The notes: generated by a model not told the origin, from the letters alone. Shown: positions 21,012-35,600, counted from the stretch's first letter. The stretch: 64,000 nt of DNA from Hyaloscypha bicolor E (GCF_002865645.1 NW_020194685.1:2877363-2941362); one strand, 5' to 3'. Numbers and translations: made by a program.

Positions 21012-22756
21012 GGGTACTCGACGATGAGTCGTGAGAAATGCTTACCATGATTTATTGCAAGTTTAGCGCTGTGTCGTAATCGCGAGGTGTTTCACCACCC
21101 AACCGCCCACACCCCACTTTTACCCCTGTCGGAACACCAAAACTGTGAGGTCTTTTCAAAGCGCCCAGAAAATTCTAAAAACTTCCCGGATTATGATACT
21201 CTAAATAGGTCGAATATACAATAAATCCTGCCTAAATGTAAGGATAATGCGAGGTATCCTTCTAACTAGTGTCACGTGACAGAGCTACTAAGCTAAGATA
21301 ATACTCTTTTAGGTTAGAGACTTTTATGGCAAGTGAGATTATACCCTAAATTTATCCTTTTAGGTTAGCCTTAAGGAGGAAACGCCTCACTTTTCTTACG
21401 CAATAAGGAAGTTCCCCTGGTTTACTTAATCCGAGTCAAATTTCGAGGGTTCTTGTTGCAGTAAATGCGTGTCATGGCAGGAACGAAGCAATGGAACGAG
21501 GCTCAAAGATCTAAGATCCCAGTGGCTTACAGAATCTAAAGCTAAGGAGAGAAGGAGTGAGGTGTGGCAGTGATAAGTAGGTACGGCCAAGACCACTGAA
21601 ATGTCGAGCTTGGTTTGAACCTTAGCTTGACACCTTAGCTGAAACCAACCCGTAGCACCCATTTGACACCAGCCGTCACAATGCGGTTGTATTGTAATAA
21701 TGTAAGACATGAAGGAGGAGAGGTGTGGCGCGGAGGGCCAGAGCTTAAATACAGTAAGTGTGGTCACGTGTGGTCAAGTCACGTGGCCAACCTGCAATTG
21801 CCATGCAACAGTTCTTAGCAATATTCGAGGTGTGACTGCGGGATCAATGCAATGGCCGGGGCTCAAAGTTCAGAGAATCTCATGTATTAAAAATACTAAG
21901 CTAGAGAGTAAAGGAGAAGGGTATGCTTCGACCTTTAGTAGTGTTTTGTTAGTCTCTAGCTCACTTGCCCCGTTTCAGGCACGTTTCCTCCCCGTGTGAT
22001 ATTCGCGGCAGATCATGCACTTATGCCAGCCGTCACACGAGGTAATTATAAGGATATTCTATACGAATTCTTAGTCCGGGACTGGAAATCCTGAGGAGAA
22101 TCCTGATAAGATATAAGGAGGATATCTTAGATTACAGCCAAAATTACTCGGGATTAAACAATTATCTGGTATAAAGCCTAGCTCTTAATCCGAGACGACT
22201 AAACTAAAGAGAGGAGTACGTACGGGTGTGCGAACGCCAGTACGCGAAATAGCCTATCATATCACGTGCTTCTGCACGTGACAGCCATGGAGCGTGCAAC
22301 CATAACAGTATCCTAATAGCGAGGTTTTGCTGTAACGTTATTTTCTCCAAATTGTGGTGTCGTGGTTAAATAGAAGTTTCAGCGGTTGGGTAGCGTGGGT
22401 GGTGAACTCTTGGTTCGTTATCGATTCAGTTCGGGGCGGGGTCATGTAAGCGGAAATCGAACAGAACCTGGAAAGGTTCAAACGCCCACGCACGCCAAGA
22501 ACACCAAACATTTATGATGTTTTCAAAGTGCTCAGAAAATTCTAAAAACTTCCAAGATGCCTATAATTAAGTCGTAGATCACAATTATCAACTCTTTTCC
22601 TTCATTTTGTTGCATTGTTGTAGTTAAATAGATTTTTGGGCGGTTGTCGGGTGATCTTTCTTCATGCCTGACTCTTAAGGCGCTAAGCTAGCAGTTTGGC
22701 TGTCTGGTCAAGCGCTTCGTGCCCATTTGCGCACAAGCTCACCGTGACCGAGAATC
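21012..22756. other. Intergenic region with decayed repeats and CACGTG sites
   Basis: No gene. A 35-bp block recurs at 21152-21186 and 22520-22554. Inverted related segments (CACCACCCAACCGCCCAC near 21093, GCGGTTGGGT...GGTGAAC near 22381-22407) suggest the remains of an old inserted element. CACGTG palindromes occur near 21779 and 22263. Confidence 0.5.
21152..22554. repeat. Pair of short direct repeats flanking a possible element relic
   Basis: The copies at 21152-21186 and 22520-22554 share a TTTTCAAAG...CAGAAAATTCTAAAAACTT block with about three mismatches in 35 bases. Both are preceded by CGCCCAC...ACACCAAA sequence. Together with the partly inverted CACCACCCAACC motifs they may mark ends of a degenerate DNA transposon. 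Confidence 0.4.
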
Positions 22757-25521
22757 ATGTCGGCCCAAATAGCATGCGAGCCCCTCCTAGGCCAGACTAC
22801 TATTGCATATGGTGACTCAGTATGTCAAGACCCCTTGTCTCGATAGGCACTTACCTATACACCAGGTCGCCGTTACGGTAGTCTTGGTATGTGACGAGCC
22901 CGACAACGAGTGGGAGGTCGCCCTTTGGCACAACACGCCTGAATCTTGGGAGTGGACTCAAACTGATCTTGAAAAGAAAGGAGATGGGGCTCAAGATGTA
23001 AGGCTCCACTCCGCCTTTCAGAACATTTAATGATATACGCCAGCTACAACGAGGTTTATGTCGACCTGGTACGGCGACATTGTATACAGGATCTTTGCAG
23101 CGATTTTCGGCGACAGATAACACCATCTATTTCACTGTCAAGTACAGGGTTTCTGGCCAGGGATGGCAATGGGCCAACAAACAGACAGGTACCGGAGATG
23201 CTGAAATCGTCTTTTCGCGGGATGGAGAGATCCCAAACTCAATGTCTCACTACTTCCACAACTCAGACCCCGAGTTAGCTGTGGTGGATTGTGAGGCAGG
23301 TGTTGTTGATCAAGAGAGACGGATAGGGACGCGCCTTTGGGCTATCTCAATCCCCATTCCAGCCGCAACAGGACAGTCCGCCTTTTCTCGTGTAAATCTT
23401 GGCTTGCCGGTAGATATGTTGCGATGGTTTTGCTTAGCACGAGAATCGCGCCCATGGCTTTGTCCGAGGCAAGGCCGGAACAAATTTACATTGGAGGAGG
23501 ACGCAATTCTGGTATCTTTGTTACTTCGAAATGGCTTACATCTCGTCCTGTTGGCTTTCAGCTTGAATGATGTTATGACCGTAATCAAAGCGGATTGCGA
23601 CGGCAACTTAATCGCGGTTGCCAGGAACGAGCGATCAACTGCTGGCATAGGATCTATCTTGGTCGCTGTTGGAAAAACATTCGAAGATGCAAATCAAGCA
23701 GTAATGAGCCATGCAAAAGCAATAGCCGCGCGGGAAATGGAAGGCATCAGGAACGAAATCGAATCGATGGTAACTCATATTCCACCGGATTCCCTGGAAG
23801 ATTGGTATGATAGCTTTGCATACTGTACATGGAATGGTCTTGGCCAGAAACTTACCGACGAGAGACTTTATCATGCGCTAGAGAGCATATCCAAAGCTGG
23901 GATCAATTTCTCAACGATGATAATCGATGATAACTGGCAATCTATCGACGAAAATGGAGCCAACAACTTTCATCATCGTTGGATTGAGTTTGAGGCAGAC
24001 AGAAAAACATTTCCTCGTGGTCTCAAACATACCATTTCAACGATTAGAGAGCGATATCCGTTTATTAAACATATTGCCGTGTGGCATGGGATTCTAGGAT
24101 ATTGGAATGGCATTTCTCCTGAGGGAGCTTTAGCAAAATGCTACAAAAAGAAGACACTGAAGAAGCAAAATAATGGTTTCCTTGGCGGAGGATCTTTGGT
24201 GGCTGTGGATGCCGATGATGTGCAACAATTGTACAACGATTTCTACCAGTGCGTAGCGACAATGGAACTTTCCACAATCACACTCCAGCTAATTAATCTT
24301 TTTATCGTTTTTTTAGATATCTCGCGGACTCTGGCGTCGACTCTGTGAAAACGGATACCCAGTTTCTGCTGGACCTAATTGATAGCGCTCCGGATCGTGC
24401 CCGATTTATATCGGCATACCAGGATGCCTGGATGAAGGCCACCCTTCGCCACTTCTCTGCAAAAGCTATCTCTTGCATGTCTCAAACACCGCAAATTATT
24501 TTCCACTCCCAACTTCTCACCTCTCTACCTAAATTAATGGTTCGCAATTCAGAAGATTTCTTTCCTGACGAACCTGCCAGTCATCCATGGCACATCTTCT
24601 GCAACGCGCACACGAATGTCTTGACACAGCATTTGAACGTTTTGCCCGATTGGGATATGTTCCAAACAAGCCACAGATACTCAGCTTTCCACGCCGCAGC
24701 CCGATGTATCAGTGGTGGTCCAATCTATTTCACTGACAAACCTGGAGAGCATGACACCAATCTAATCAAACAGATGACCGCAAGAAACAAGGATGGGACG
24801 ATCATCCTAAGACCAAAGGTTGCAAAGACGACCTATTTGTACGCCAGCAACAAGGAGATGAGACTTCTCAGAATAGATACCTCGACTATGGATACAGACA
24901 TACCTTTGTTAGGTGTCTTCAATATCAACCACCAGCCGCTCATAGAGATTATAAAACTCGAACATTTCCCAAACCTTCCAGTCGCCAAGGCGTATATTGT
25001 CCGCGCTCATACTTCGGGCGAAGTCAGTGAGCCGATGAGCTTTCAAGACTCCACCACTATTCCACTACTACTGAGTTTGGAACCCGCAGGATATGAAATT
25101 TTGACGGCCTATCCGCTTCACACGACAATAAATTCGGTAGGAAAGGCCACGATCAGTATTGCCGTGCTGGGTCTACTAGATAAGATGACAGGTGCAGCGG
25201 CGGTATTACGTTCAACTGTTTACGAGGAAGGAGACGGTGTGCTTGTGCAGATTGCGCTGAAAGCAATGGGTCTACTTGGTCAGTTAATAAGTATGCGAAC
25301 TATCAAGAAAAAACTGACTGTTCACAGGCATTTACATATCTCCGGACGTTGGAGATCTAAACCTTTCAAGTGTCAAAATGTGCAAGGAGTTAGTCCCCTC
25401 GAATGCCATGCGGTTTGTTCCAGAGGAGAAAACGTTTAAAGTCGATATGGCAATGGCTTGGGAAGCAATACCCAAGCTGCAGAAAGGCAAAGAAATTTCT
25501 TTCGAGATGTTAATACATTAA
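22757..25521 (+). CDS. Raffinose synthase/Sip1-like alpha-galactosidase (GH36)
   Basis: Five exons (22757-22819, 22866-22997, 23044-24248, 24317-25278, 25328-25521) give 851 residues, all phases consistent. The N-terminal beta domain has VVLVCDEPDNEWEVALWHN. The catalytic barrel contains WYDSFAYCTWNGLG, IDDNWQSID, GVDSVKTDTQFL (K-x-D nucleophile segment), RNSEDFFPD and VLPDWDMFQT, all characteristic of the raffinose synthase/seed-imbibition-protein family. The enzyme should act on alpha-galactosides. No signal peptide is evident, so it is probably intracellular. Several introns are only 46-49 bp; without the one at 22998-23043 the frame would hit a stop, so the splice is well supported by homology on both sides. 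Confidence 0.9.
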
Positions 25522-26423
25522 CGGAATATACAAAATGTCACGGACGATTGAACTCAAGACAATATAAGAAACCCAAATAGTGTGGGAGAGAAACTGCGAC
25601 AAGACAAAAACCCACATAAAGTACACCAGAGCGCAAAACGTGACTTGACAGCAAAATAACAAGAACAAGGGCATAAGCAGTAAAGCATAAACAGTGTGCA
25701 ATTACAAAAGCTCAATTGATTGATATGAAGGACGGATGCATGTCTAGAACTACAGAAAAACCAGCTTTCTTATGTGATTCCAGCAAATCACGTGCAAAAG
25801 GCCCTAGCCTTTGTCATGTGACCAAAACCTCAAAACTGCCAAAACAACGTGATTTTTATGGAGTACGGCTTGCTGTACTACAATAGTTAAATTTCTGGAA
25901 GGTTGCGACTGAAGCTGGTTCACCTGTTGCGCCTGAAAGTACGGGAAGCCGTACTCCAAGCGAACTTTGAACTTCGAACGAGGCGCGTGCATGCTCCACC
26001 CCACCAAAAATCGCCCACACACCACGTCCCCCCTATCCCTAAACCTCTACCACTACTTAAAAGATGAACTCCCTCCCTTAAATTCTTATTTTTTATATAT
26101 AAGAAGAGCCACGTGTGCTAGAGAAGATATAACTTACTAATACCAGTTGTCTACTTGCTTTTAGTAAGACTTTCAAGCCTTGGGCTCGAGAGAGGTTTGA
26201 ACTTCAGAGCTCTTAATATAAATTATATTCTTCTTAAACCCTTTTTGTCGGGCTCTTAAACAAAACTTCTAGGATCCTTCGTCCTGCCCATCGGGTTGCG
26301 GCGACACCACGCGAGTAAGTGACTGTAATAGTTCAAGCCAGCCGATCTTGCTTGTTTGCGAAACCACGGTTTGCCGATACCTCGCAGATCTAAAAGTAAG
26401 AATATTAACGATATTAAGAAATA
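25522..26423. other. Intergenic region
   Basis: Unique and AT-rich sequence between convergent genes. Contains a small palindromic element (25860-25957) but no gene. Confidence 0.5.
25860..25957. repeat. 98-bp element with 12-bp perfect inverted ends
   Basis: GGAGTACGGCTT at 25860-25871 is repeated exactly, inverted, at 25946-25957. The arms extend imperfectly inward to a second GTAC. It could be a tiny MITE or a chance palindrome. No clear target duplication. Confidence 0.35.
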
Positions 26424-28188
26424 TTACTTTCGCTCCATCCCGCCACCAAAATTACCGCCCAGCAAAGTCCTACGGTTCCCAGTGATAAGGCTCTGAATCC
26501 GCGTTGGCAACATCCTTGCCAATATCCAGATAAATAATACGAGGAGGGTAACCGGAATAGTAATAGACCAGTAGTACTTGAACCCTGAATTAATGGTGGG
26601 GACACCATCGTCATCCCAATTAAAGGTCGGCATGGCGAAAATTGCCTAAACAAAATGTAAGCATTTCCTATGAATTTCATTTTTAAAATCAGAAGCCAAA
26701 TATTCAAAAGATAGAGGCTAAAGGAAACTTACAGCAATGGAAGCCCCAGGTAAGAAAAATATGCCAAGGATAGTAAGGATTTTCATTGCAGAGCTATCCT
26801 TCTTGCTTTCCGTTGCGAGTTCCTTCATAGCCGTGGAATCTTGCATAGTTGCTTGTGCGATGTTGGCAGAAAGCTCTGCGACCCTTATATGAACTTTGGC
26901 GTCCTTTTGGGCCATGAATTGGTAGACCTAGTTTAAGTTATGAGCTTTTGTGAGGAAACTGAGCTATTGGTCTTACCCCTTGCGTTAGGATAGCAACTCT
27001 CTTTCGCTCGTATTCGGCCTGTACAGACAAGATGCGGCACATATCAAACAAATACGCCAGCCTGTCCTCCACCTCACTTCTCGATCCTAGAACCTCTAAA
27101 CTTCCTTGCAAGCAAGCACTTCCCTGTGAAGTGTCGTCTTTGAACTCAGTCAGCTTTTCTAGCACATGTTGGTACAGGTGCAACCGTGCGAGATTTAAAT
27201 CAATACGTTTCCCAATAAAATTGATTTTTCTCGTGGTGGTTCCGAAATCCATTTCGAGAGGATCTCCTCTCGGGCGGTTATGATGTTCATGCTGTCCCGC
27301 CTTTTCCTCCAGATCATTGAGCTCCTCATCCGAGACTTGAAGCTTGAATTGGCAGGCTTCGATAACGATTTCTACCAGAAGTAGCGGTATCATAATCGGT
27401 TGGTCGCACCAATGTTGATGAGTTTGAAGGCTTTTCTCCAGTAGGCCTTCTAGTCGGCCCCCTTTCCGAAAAAGAACAAGTGCAGAGGTGATATTCGTCC
27501 GTTTATTATAGCTAATCCCAACCTGGAAGAATACTGGCCTCCAAAAGGGAACGCCGAAAAGAAATACTATTTTGAGCCCTCACGTTAGATAAGAATTACA
27601 TCAACTTTGCTCCGCAGTGAATATACCTCTAGTCTTAGGGTCGCCGCCCAAGCCTGCAGAAAATCTGTGAGCTCTGGTATTGAAATTTCCGATGAGGCTC
27701 AGAAAGAGGGGAGGTATTCTCCATTGCTCCCTCAAGAGAGTGAAAGAGCCTTCTGTTATAGGTAATTTGAACGGCTCCTTCTCCTCAGTCCAATCACACA
27801 TTCCAAGTCTATAATAATATTAGGAGGTCCTCTTAAAGTATTTTGACAGCTCTTACAGTAAGCGCAGCCCTCCTGTAGGCTTTACCTGCTCACTCCCGGA
27901 CTCAACAGTCAAGTCCTGATTTTCTCTTAACATATGACTAGTATTTGCCACGTTCAAGCAATCAATGATTCATACCTTCGTCAACCAATTTTCAAGTAAC
28001 GCTCCACTCATGACATCTTCCCTCGACTGCAATTTAATATTTCCAGGATATTTAAGAACTTCCCGATATCGGCAATCTGTGGTGTCTGCATGCTGAGCAC
28101 GGGAGCCTGCCAGTGGGCGCCAGAACTTTGGGTCGTTTTCTGTCATGCATGCGTCGATGGGATCCATGTTTCTCAACCCTTGATCCAT
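26424..28188 (-). CDS. CorA-like membrane protein
   Basis: Six minus-strand exons (28188-27976, 27915-27857, 27808-27627, 27566-26977, 26927-26733, 26645-26424) give 486 residues, all in phase. The central part is a long helical region (LEEKAGQHEHHNRPRGD, FDMCRILSVQAEYERKR, MQDSTAMKELATESKKDSSA). Next is a first membrane helix ILTILGIFFLPGASIAAIFA, directly followed by MPTFNWDDDG. A second membrane helix follows (YYWSITIPVTLLVLFIWILA). This arrangement of helical stalk plus two C-terminal transmembrane helices is that of fungal CorA-like (PF01544-related) proteins. The canonical GMN magnesium motif is absent, so ion transport is not assured. The short exons at the N-terminus are the least certain part. 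Confidence 0.82.
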
Positions 28189-29664
28189 ATAAGTTGATTG
28201 TTGGAGTTTAGGAGAACGATATTACTCGCGTTTAAGATACGGCGAGGAAGTAGGAATGCGATAGAGGGCTACGACCCTGATATATTTAGCATCGACATTA
28301 TAATACGAGTCGGGCGAGGTGGTGGAGGCTGGGGACGCCACTTGAATGCGCATTGCTTTTCCCGTGACCAATAAGCGGACAAACCTTTAGTCAGGAGCCC
28401 AATAACAAGCTTATTGCTCTCGGTTATTCCGTTCGTTTAATCTCGGCTGAAAACTATTCGAGAAGTATAGGATGACCTGCTTATCTTCCTAATAATCGAG
28501 TATTCGCTCTCTTAAGCAGGATATTCTTTAATAATATTAGAAGTCGAATTAATTAAAATAAGGCTCGCCTCCTTGCCACGATTATTATTTAAGCAATTAG
28601 CACAATTTATTAATTTCTATGATTTATTATTCCTAATAATATTATATTTATATATGATATATTATGCTGGAATAAGCCTTAAAGTAAAGAAAATCAGTAT
28701 TTTTAACAAGTATGCTCTCTCTTTTTATATCGTTAAATTAAGACATATAATCTTTTATAAAAGTTCGATCCGCTTATATATAAACTTCTTCCTTAAAATG
28801 AAATATAACGTGAAAGAACAATTCCAATTCCAAGCCTATAATCGACAAAATAGATTTATATATAGTAATAGTAGCAAGATTTCACTTCTCACACTCCTCT
28901 AGAATTCTGAATGCCAATCAACTTGGAGCTAACCTATTATCCCCTCTTCCCTTCTTTTATCCCCATTCACTATACAATGTCAAGATTCAAACAATACCCA
29001 AATCACCCTATTCAATAAAGAATCCTCCAACAGGCCTGCCTCCAAACAACTGCATGTCTCACCTTTAAATATTAGAACAATAGCTTCATTGCGTTTCATT
29101 ATCATACCCTCCCCCTCCGCTCTTCTTACTCATCGCATCACCGCTCCACGTGGCCCAGCCCAACATTGCCTCCACTTCCACCTCCAACTGCCAAACACCT
29201 TGTACACATGTACCACATAATAACCCACACCCACAGTCTACGCTGCCACCCTCACCACTGTACACCCCTGCACAGCCTCAATAGGCTTCCCTCTCCCAAC
29301 CATTCTATTATCTATCTATTTACTGCCGAAATATATCCACACTTCCAAGACCTCCTTGTCTAATAATTTCTGTCCAAACTGCAATTACTTTTAGGAAGAG
29401 AGGGGGTTAGCGAGGAGGAGGCGAGGGAGAGGGTGAATAGGTAGAGGAAGAGGAATATGTGAGAGAGGGGAATAAAATCAGTTATAAGGGAGGCAGAAGG
29501 GTTTGTTTGTTTATCTGTGAGGAAGATCTCTCCCAAGGTGCGAAGAAGGATAGAAATTGCCATAGAGAGCTAGCAGAAGATAGTCATAGTCACATATAGC
29601 AGGAGACCTTTGATACCTTCGTAGGATCCGATCTACTATTATCAATTACCTAGAAGAAGATTTA
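28189..29664. other. Intergenic, partly AT-rich and RIP-like region
   Basis: From about 28430 to 28900 the sequence is very AT-rich with TA-rich stretches, as in a mutated transposon fragment. From 28990 to 29360 it is C/T-rich on the plus strand. No recognisable coding sequence. Confidence 0.45.
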
Positions 29665-32600
29665 CGTCCTCCCTCCTACTTATATATACGGGCGAGAACA
29701 AGCGTGTGCTTTAGGGACGAAGGTAGAGATCCGGAGCATCGAGGGGGAAAATATTGAAGATTCGGGAGAACCTGGCGACCTTGTCATCACAAAACCGTTC
29801 CTCAGTATGCCAGTAACATTTTGGTCTGTCTAGTTTGCAGCATCTGTCTGTATTGTTATTATTCTAATGCGCACGAATTAGGGGCAACGATGGAGAACAG
29901 AAATATTTCTCAGCTTACTTTGACCGGTATACTGAGGCCATTAGCGGGCTAGTCGACAAAACCGAGAAGCGAAAAGTGATTTTCTGATTTTTTGATTTTC
30001 GCGCCCGCACCCCCCCCCATACCTCACTAAAAAAAGAAGTATAGCATATACGCCTTATTCTCGACTACTCCTAACCCCCCCTTAGCTTGCATAGTCCGTA
30101 AGGCAAATCCCATAGATTACGAGGCATATCTCCATCTCCCTTACTCTCTATATCCTCTATACTACCTAGATTACTCAAATTATCTATATCTTCTTCATTC
30201 TCTTCTCCTCTAGTATTCTTACCCTTCTCTACTATAACCTCCTTTCCTATTGCCTTCTGACCTTATATCTGTCTTTATACTCGCTTTCTATATCTTATAG
30301 GCAGTCGAGGCTTTAGTATAAAGGGTTTTACAGATACAGAATAAGGCTTTCTAGACTTAGTAGAATTAGTATTAAGTTAATAGAAAGTATAGACTTTACT
30401 ATTATTATTATATCTATAATTTATATAAGTACTATTAAATTCGCCTTTTATAACTATATAGTATTTAAAAGGGTCCCTTAGTCTCTTCTTATTACTATAA
30501 GTAATATAAGCTTAAGAGAATTCGGTTCTATAAATATATACTAAGCTTGCTTCTAGATTTACCTTGCCTTTTTCTAAATTTTTTAATTCCCTATCCTAGT
30601 ATAGCTCTATTTCTCTAACTTTAGCCTTATTATTAATTTACTTTACTACTTTAGTAATATTATTAAGTAATATAAGAAAATTAAAGTATTATTATAAAAA
30701 AGAAGAAAAAGATTATATATAAAAAAGAAGTTAAGAAATAGAGAAATTTATTAATTAAATATATTAATAAGAGAAAATATTATAAACTAAGTCTAAATTA
30801 TTAGAGAATATATTATAAATATTTTTTTTTTACTTATTTATAGCTTTATTATCTTTTCTATTACTTTTATCTTTATTAGAGCTATTATCTAAAGCTATAT
30901 TTAATATGTTTTTAATAAAGAAAAGCTTTAATAATAATATTATATATTAGAATTAAAGTTATTTTCGGAAAAAGATTAAGATTAAGATTAAGACTAAGAT
31001 TAAAGCTAATATAGCTATATTTTTATTATTTATTTTTAAAATATAAAAATATATATTTAATATAATTATTTAAACCCGAATAAATTTATAATAAATAATA
31101 TTTAAAAATAGAAATATTAGTATTTAATAGCCCTAGATTAAGTATATTTAAATATTAAAAAAATTATAATTTTAGATAAAAATATAAATATTCTTTCTTT
31201 TACTAATTTATAAAAGCTAAAATATATTAATAATAATTAAACTATATTTAATTTATATAATTAGCTAATTTACTTTACTAATTATAAATAATTCGAGATA
31301 ATTTCAATTTCCTTAAATTTCTATATATAGTTTATTATATAAACTTTTATATTTCTATATTTAGTAATATTATAATTATAATTTTTAAATAAGAAAAATT
31401 CCCTTATTTTAGTATATATAATTATTTTTATTTTTTATTTTTTAAATATATAATTATTAAATTAAAAAAACTCAAGAATTCTAAATAATACTTTTTCCTA
31501 AGAAATATATATTCTTAATAAATAATAAAAGTAAATATAAAATTATATAATAATATAATTACCTTATACTAGTAATTTTATTTTTTATAAAACTATAACT
31601 TTATTTTATTCTTTTTTTATATTTTTTTAATTTTACTATTAATACTAAAAGCTTCTATTTTTTACTAATACCTTCTTTATTAATATCTTTATTAATACCT
31701 TTATTAATACCTCTATTAATATTAAAAGCTAGTATCTAATTACCTTATAATCTTTCTTTTCTTTTCTAAACCCTTTTTTCTTTAATACTTCTACTATTAA
31801 TACTAAGAGCTAGTATCTAACTATCTTATAATCTTTCTTTTTTTCTCTAAACTCCTTCTTTAAATTCCTCTTCCAAACCCCTTCTCTAAATCCCTCCTCC
31901 TTTAATACTTCTACTAATAATACTAAAACTAGTACCTAATTACTATTTCTGGGTTGCTTTTATTTAGAACTCTCATACTATAAGTCTTTAACCTACTTAT
32001 TTCTTAGAAAACTAAATTTTAGATTTTTTCTTTTCTTCTCTAATATCTTCTTTTCTTCTTTTCAAATACTTCTTATATCTTTAGGCTCTTTAGGAATATC
32101 CTTTCTCGAACTTCTAAAAAAGAGGCTAATTCCTATTTAAATTTCTCTAAACTTTAATACCTTCTTTTTTTTATTAATATTTATAAAAGCCTTTAGGCTA
32201 TTACTAAATACCCTTATTTTTATAAGAAATAGCTCTTTTTCCTCTAATCTTGACTTCTTTAATATATATTTCTTGCTTTTAGGCTATTTAAATATCTTCC
32301 TATTTATTTTTACGAAATATATACTAACTTATTTTTTTAGTTTTCCTTACCTTATTTTTTCTTTAATATTACTATATATATATCTAGTTAGTATTAGTTC
32401 TTATAACCTATAATTAGGCTTTTTATTTATTAAATATCCGAGTATTTTATTTTACTTTTATTTTATATATTTTACTTTTCTTTTATTATAAGTTAGAACT
32501 TAAATAATATTTATCTTAAATACTTATACTCTCGGGTATATAAGACTTTTATAGATCTTTTAGGATTATAAACTAGCTTACTTTAGTTTAGAGAAGCTTT

Positions 32601-35600
32601 CTCAAAAGTATTTCAGGAATTATAATATTTATTATAACTTTTTCTAAAAATTAATATAATATAAGTATTTCTAATTTATTTTCTTTTTTAAAGTAAACCA
32701 CTACCCTAAATTTATATAAAAGTCCTAATTATTTCTCGAGTTAAAATATAAGTATTTCTTATTTCTATTAAATTAGATATAAAGAATAGTAAGTACCTTT
32801 AGGCTAGACTATAATACTAGTTAAGTACTAAGACTCCCTATATTTATCTTATAAACTTATAGCTTAAGATATATTATATTTAATAAGGCTTTTATATCTA
32901 ATTACTTTATATTATAATAAAATATTTTAGTATTATAATTAGGAAAGTTCTGCTTTATAATCTTATTTATTATTTATAGATTTTCTAGCTAATAAGTCTT
33001 AGCTAATAGCTAAGAAACTTATTAGCTATTTTATCTAAAGCCTCTAAAAATAAGAAGTTACCTTAATAAAGACTTAGTATTAAAAATAAGTTTAATTAAT
33101 TAATCTAAATAAGAAGTTTATAATAAGAGTTTTTATATATAAGTAATTTCATATAATAAACTCAAGTTTCTATTTCTAGTTATATGAATTATAATATATA
33201 ATAAACTTAAAATTTTCTAGCTTATTAGAGCTTAAGTTATTTTTAGAAGAATTAGTAAGCTTTTCTAAATAAACTTATTAAGGCCTTAGTTTTTAAAGAT
33301 ATTAGTCTAGCCTTTTTACTTTTTCTTTAAGTAATAGTTTAGCTTTTAGGAATTATATATAAATATTAGAATAAGTAAGAAAATATATTATATGTATTTT
33401 CTAGATAAATTAGGATAAAACCTATAGAATTCTTATAATATTTATATTAAATTTATAGTATTAGCTAGTAAAAACTTTAATAACCTTAATAAGACTTGAA
33501 TTATAAGCCCGGCCCTTAGGTTTCCCGCTTAACTTAAAGATTAAGTAGTTTATAATATATTACCTATTATAGAATATATTATATTCTTTTTCTAAAAAAT
33601 ACTAGATACTAGTAATAGTTTAGAAGCCTTAAAGCCCTTAAGACTTTTCGTGAGTTTCGGGCTTTAGGGCTTTTCTATAGCTAGCTAATTATATGAAGTC
33701 ACGTGACCATGCGGGTCCGGTATTAATATAAAGTAATTAGTAACTTTATATATAAATATAGTATAGTTTTTAGTATAACTAGTTTAATATATTATATATT
33801 TATATATAAATACTTATAATTTTATTATTATAATATAATATATCCTTAATATATTCTTAATATAAAAATCTCTTTATAATCCTAGACTTTTAGGAGCCTC
33901 CTTTATACTAAAGGCAAAATATATAATATAATTTAAGTATTAAACTCAAAAAATAAAGAATTATAAAGGCTCTAATAATTATAAAACTTTATAAACTTAA
34001 ATAAATTTGAGTATTATAAAAGTATTAAATTTAGTAGCCTAACTTTTAAATTATATAAGAACTAATTAAAGAGTATTACTTTAAAGTATTAATTCTAAAT
34101 TCTAAATATATATATATTTATAAAGAAATAAAACCCAAAGTAGTACTAAGCTAATTATAAGATATAAGAAAAAGTATATTAGATATTAAGCCTATTTTTT
34201 CTTAATTACCTTAATCTTAGTAAATATTTATATATAATTTATTAGATCTTATATAATAGGTTTACTTAGAAGAAATAAGGTTAATTAGTCTGGGAAATTT
34301 AATAATAATAATTAGACTTCTATCTAATATAATAAGTAAAATACTAGTAATAGCCCGAGTATTTTAGGTTTTACTTATAAAACTAAAGATATTATATCTA
34401 TTAATTCTTTATATCTAATAAGAAAAAAAGATAATATATTTATATTTTTAATATACTTATTATTATAAAATAATACTTATATAGTTTATAAAATTAATTA
34501 TAGTTCTTTTTACTAAAGAAAAAAATAATAAAATTAAAAGAAAATCTAATAGCCTATTACTATTATTATTATTATTATTATTAGGATTAGCTTTAGTAAT
34601 ACTTTTCGTAATACTTTTTATATTATCTTATAGCTTCCAGAAATTAGTAAATAAAAAAGAATCCTAGTATATATAAATTAATTAAACCTAAAAATAAGAA
34701 TTTATAAAAGAAATAAAAAATAGAAGCCAGAATTAAAGAAAAGAATTATATATATATCTTTATTTACTTACTAGTTTATTAGATTCCTTCTTATTCTTAA
34801 AGTCTTATACTTATACTAGCGAGTAATACTTTTCTGGGCTCTTTAGGCCTCTTTAGTCTATTATTTAATTTCCTTAAATTACTATATTTTCTGAGTATTT
34901 TCTAGTTCTTTATAAATAACTTTAAGATAGAGATCTTTATATAAAGTCTTATTCTAGTATAAAATAAGAAAAATTATCTAGATATTTTTAGGGCCCAGAT
35001 ATATACTATAATAGGAAAGATTAAAGATAGTTTAAATAGAACCTAGTAAAACTATAAGTTCCTGGGTTCTTTTATTATTAGAACTAGTATAAAATACTAG
35101 TTTATTTATATTATTAATAAATTAATAATAGTAGATAGGTCCGCTAATATAGAAAGAGAAATAAGGAAATAGCTATTAAGAAACTATATTAGAAAAAGTA
35201 AAAAGACTTAATTATTTATTTTAAATTAAAAGCTATTTATTAAAAAATATCTATTAGAATTTATATAAAGAATCTAGTAAAAGAAATAAGAGAAAACTTA
35301 TTACTAACTTCTTTAGAAAATTAAATAGTTCTTTATTTAGCTCTTTAATTCTTTATATTATTAAATATTTATTTATAAAGAACTAGTTATAAAACTATAG
35401 TTTATAATTCTATAAGACTAGATCCGGCTATATTTTAATTTATAAGACCTTAAAGGGTTTTAGGTAGCCTATTACTAGTTAAAGAGCTATAGCCTAGGTA
35501 GCGGCCTAAGTAACTCTTGTATTTATAGCCTATTAAGCTTATATAGTAATATAAATATTACTAGAAAAGTAGTTAGATTAAATAATATAGCTTATAGTAA

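Noticed and set aside
28573..28902. 109-codon open frame
   Set aside because: Composition is extreme AT-rich with Ile/Tyr/Lys bias, as expected by chance in mutated repeat DNA.
34557..34590. (ATT)n microsatellite inside transposon copy 1, also in copy 2
   Set aside because: Simple repeat common to both copies; no separate significance.
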